Shown one piece after another: positions 62,914 to 64,000 of a stretch of DNA of 64,000 bases; the stretch's first letter is position 1, and every line of letters begins with the position of its first letter. The position numbers were made by a program, and so were the translations under genes. The DNA comes from Flavobacterium panici (lineage in GTDB: Bacteria > Bacteroidota > Bacteroidia > Flavobacteriales > Flavobacteriaceae), in contig NZ_CAIJDE010000034.1 of the NCBI RefSeq assembly GCF_903819335.1, positions 434,001 through 498,000 on the forward strand, in the 5' to 3' direction. The notes below the pieces were generated by a model. The model was not told the origin of the DNA. It saw only the letters and a list, made by a program, of their open reading frames with translations, and did no database searches.

Positions 62914-63552
62914 ATCTGCAATTGTTTCAGTTGGATTTTCGGCTTTAAAAACAAAACTTCCGGCAACTAAAACATCAGCTCCGGCTTCTACTAATTGTTT
63001 TGCATTTTTGTTGGTTACACCGCCGTCAATTTCGATAAGAGTTGACGCGTTTTTGCGTGTAATTAAAGCTTTTAGTTTTTTTACTTTATCATAAGTGTTT
63101 TCAATAAACGACTGTCCGCCAAAACCCGGATTCACACTCATTACACAAACTAAATCAATATCATTGATAACATCTTCTAACAAGTCAATATTAGTATGCG
63201 GATTGATGGCAACTCCCGCTTTCATTCCTTCGGCTTTAATAGCTTGTAATGTTCTGTGTAAATGTGTACAAGCTTCATAATGTACCGTTAAACCGTTAGC
63301 ACCTAAATCAGCGAAGGTTTTAATATAACGATCCGGATCAATAATCATTAAATGTACATCAATATACTTTTTCGCATGTTTAGAAATAGCTTCTAAAACA
63401 GGCATCCCAAAAGAAATATTCGGAACAAAAACTCCATCCATAATATCAATATGAAACCAATCGGCCTCGCTGATGTTAATCATTTCGATATCGCGCTGCA
63501 GGTTCGCAAAATCGGCAGCAAGAACAGAAGGAGCAATAAGAGTATTTTTCAT
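62890..63552 (-). CDS. rpe: Ribulose-phosphate 3-epimerase
   Basis: The 220-residue TIM-barrel enzyme interconverts ribulose 5-phosphate and xylulose 5-phosphate. Motifs are IAPSVLAADFANLQ (residues 6-19), DWFHIDIMDGVFVPN (about 31-45, metal histidine and catalytic aspartate), YIDVHLMI (about 63-70), VNPGFGGQSF (about 140-149) and IEIDGGVTNKNA (about 173-184). The length is normal. A TATCTTTG element lies 23 bases before the start. The end overlaps the endonuclease gene. Confidence 0.96.
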   Translation of the reverse strand: MKNTLIAPSVLAADFANLQRDIEMINISEADWFHIDIMDGVFVPNISFGMPVLEAISKHAKKYIDVHLMIIDPDRYIKTFADLGANGLTVHYEACTHLHRTLQAIKAEGMKAGVAINPHTNIDLLEDVINDIDLVCVMSVNPGFGGQSFIENTYDKVKKLKALITRKNASTLIEIDGGVTNKNAKQLVEAGADVLVAGSFVFKAENPTETIADLKVLTAF

Positions 63553-63574
63553 TTTGTAGTGGTGTGTTTTTTTA

Positions 63575-63582
63575 CAAAGATA
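63575..63582 (-). promoter_or_regulatory. Putative -7 promoter element of rpe
   Basis: The minus strand reads TATCTTTG, the same octamer as in front of the mevalonate and tRNA genes. No TTG is placed at -33. Confidence 0.45.
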
Positions 63583-63801
63583 AAATTTTTTAGCCGTAAT
63601 CTTGATAGCTATAAGAGCAAGGATTCAGGTAAAGTTTTTATAAGTTTAAGCGGTTTATGTTTTGCTAAATTTATTTTTAATAGATTAAGATTTTGTCATT
63701 ATTTTAATTAAAATAATAAGAAAGAAATATAGTAAATCTAAAAAAGGAAATAAATAATTCGTATGGGTTTTTTTGTAAATTGCGGCAAATAATCCTACTT
63801 G

Positions 63802-64000
63802 ATGAAAATAACTCTACTTTCAATTATTACCTTTTTTTTGTCTGCCAATATGCTCTTTAGTCAAAAGGCATTAGACCCTACACCAGAAGATATTCAATTA
63901 GCAAAATCACTTAGAGAGAAATATTCTAAAGATGATGTTGCCGTTTTAGAAAGCAAAGAAAACATTACGTTTGAACTTAACAAAAGCGATGCTAAAGTCG
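63802..64000 (+). CDS. Secreted protein, start only (cut by the window edge)
   Basis: From the ATG at 63802 the frame is open to the end of the window (66 codons). It begins with a signal peptide (MKITLLSIITFFLSANMLFS, about 20 residues). The following DPTPEDIQLAKSLREKYSKD and EDITFELNKSD-like pattern recalls the N terminus of DUF3857/transglutaminase-like proteins of Flavobacteria, but too little is present to be sure. The rest of 63553-63801 shows the rpe promoter element and no other gene. Confidence 0.6.
   Translation, partial: MKITLLSIITFFLSANMLFSQKALDPTPEDIQLAKSLREKYSKDDVAVLESKENITFELNKSDAKV

Overview
The window is a stretch of chromosome from a member of the Bacteroidota, most likely a Flavobacterium close to F. 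johnsoniae. The DNA is AT-rich, with promoters of the TAnnTTTG type and a SusC/SusD glycan-uptake pair. It also carries an outer-membrane lipoprotein set, a type IX secretion (T9SS) C-terminal sorting signal, a mevalonate isoprenoid pathway and the usual flavobacterial housekeeping clusters. No plasmid, phage, CRISPR array, insertion sequence or rRNA operon was seen. There is one tRNA gene (Phe). The last gene runs off the right edge.

Layout. 0-4.6 kb: a family 2 glycosyltransferase, two small envelope proteins, DUF456 and DUF937 proteins, and an RsuA/RluB-type pseudouridine synthase. 4.9-9.8 kb: a UbiA-type prenyltransferase, a DUF502 membrane protein, mevalonate kinase, a ParE/RelE-like toxin with its partner, diphosphomevalonate decarboxylase and TspO. 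9.8-14.5 kb: a metallo-beta-lactamase-fold hydrolase with an odd downstream reading frame, a Crp-like regulator, a HAD phosphatase, a BaiN-type flavoprotein and a glycerophosphodiesterase. 14.7-35.2 kb: a starch/maltodextrin utilisation locus. 35.4-37.8 kb: an MHS-type transporter with a small membrane partner, then a lipoprotein. 37.9-45 kb: tRNA-Phe, then coaX, an outer-membrane protein, lptC, a CNNM/CorC-like protein and a PpiD-like foldase. 45-47.4 kb: a GYDIA-type GHMP kinase and class II HMG-CoA reductase. 47.6-52.9 kb: a DPP IV-like peptidase and two POT peptide transporters. 53-56.9 kb: three related thioredoxin-fold secreted proteins and ComEC. 57-64 kb: NlpC/P60 lipoprotein, LpxB, SurE, C-terminal processing protease, an endonuclease lipoprotein, ribulose-phosphate epimerase and a partial secreted protein.

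How the genes work together. In the starch locus a secreted, T9SS-exported GH13 amylase would cut starch outside the cell. SusC/SusD/SusE would bind and import the oligosaccharides. SusA-like and second GH13 enzymes and a GH97 alpha-glucosidase (SusB) would shorten them in the periplasm or at the envelope. An inner-membrane sugar transporter would bring maltose into the cytoplasm, where GH65 maltose phosphorylase and beta-phosphoglucomutase convert it to glucose and glucose 6-phosphate. A LacI-family regulator sits between the two divergent arms. The mevalonate genes lie at two places in the window and together supply most of the pathway. The DPP IV-like peptidase and the two peptide transporters form a plausible dipeptide release-and-uptake set.

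The most unusual finding is at 53-55 kb. A secreted thioredoxin-like gene is followed by two tandem paralogues that have lost exactly the CxxC motif. Behind the first of these lies a 64-bp fossil of the 3' end of comEC, which shows that the duplication took part of the neighbouring comEC gene with it. The same piece of comEC also forms the transcription terminator. Other points of interest are a toxin-antitoxin pair between two mevalonate genes, three copies of a nested palindromic repeat between the genes at the edge of the starch locus, and an intergenic repeat read in frame inside a glycosyltransferase gene.
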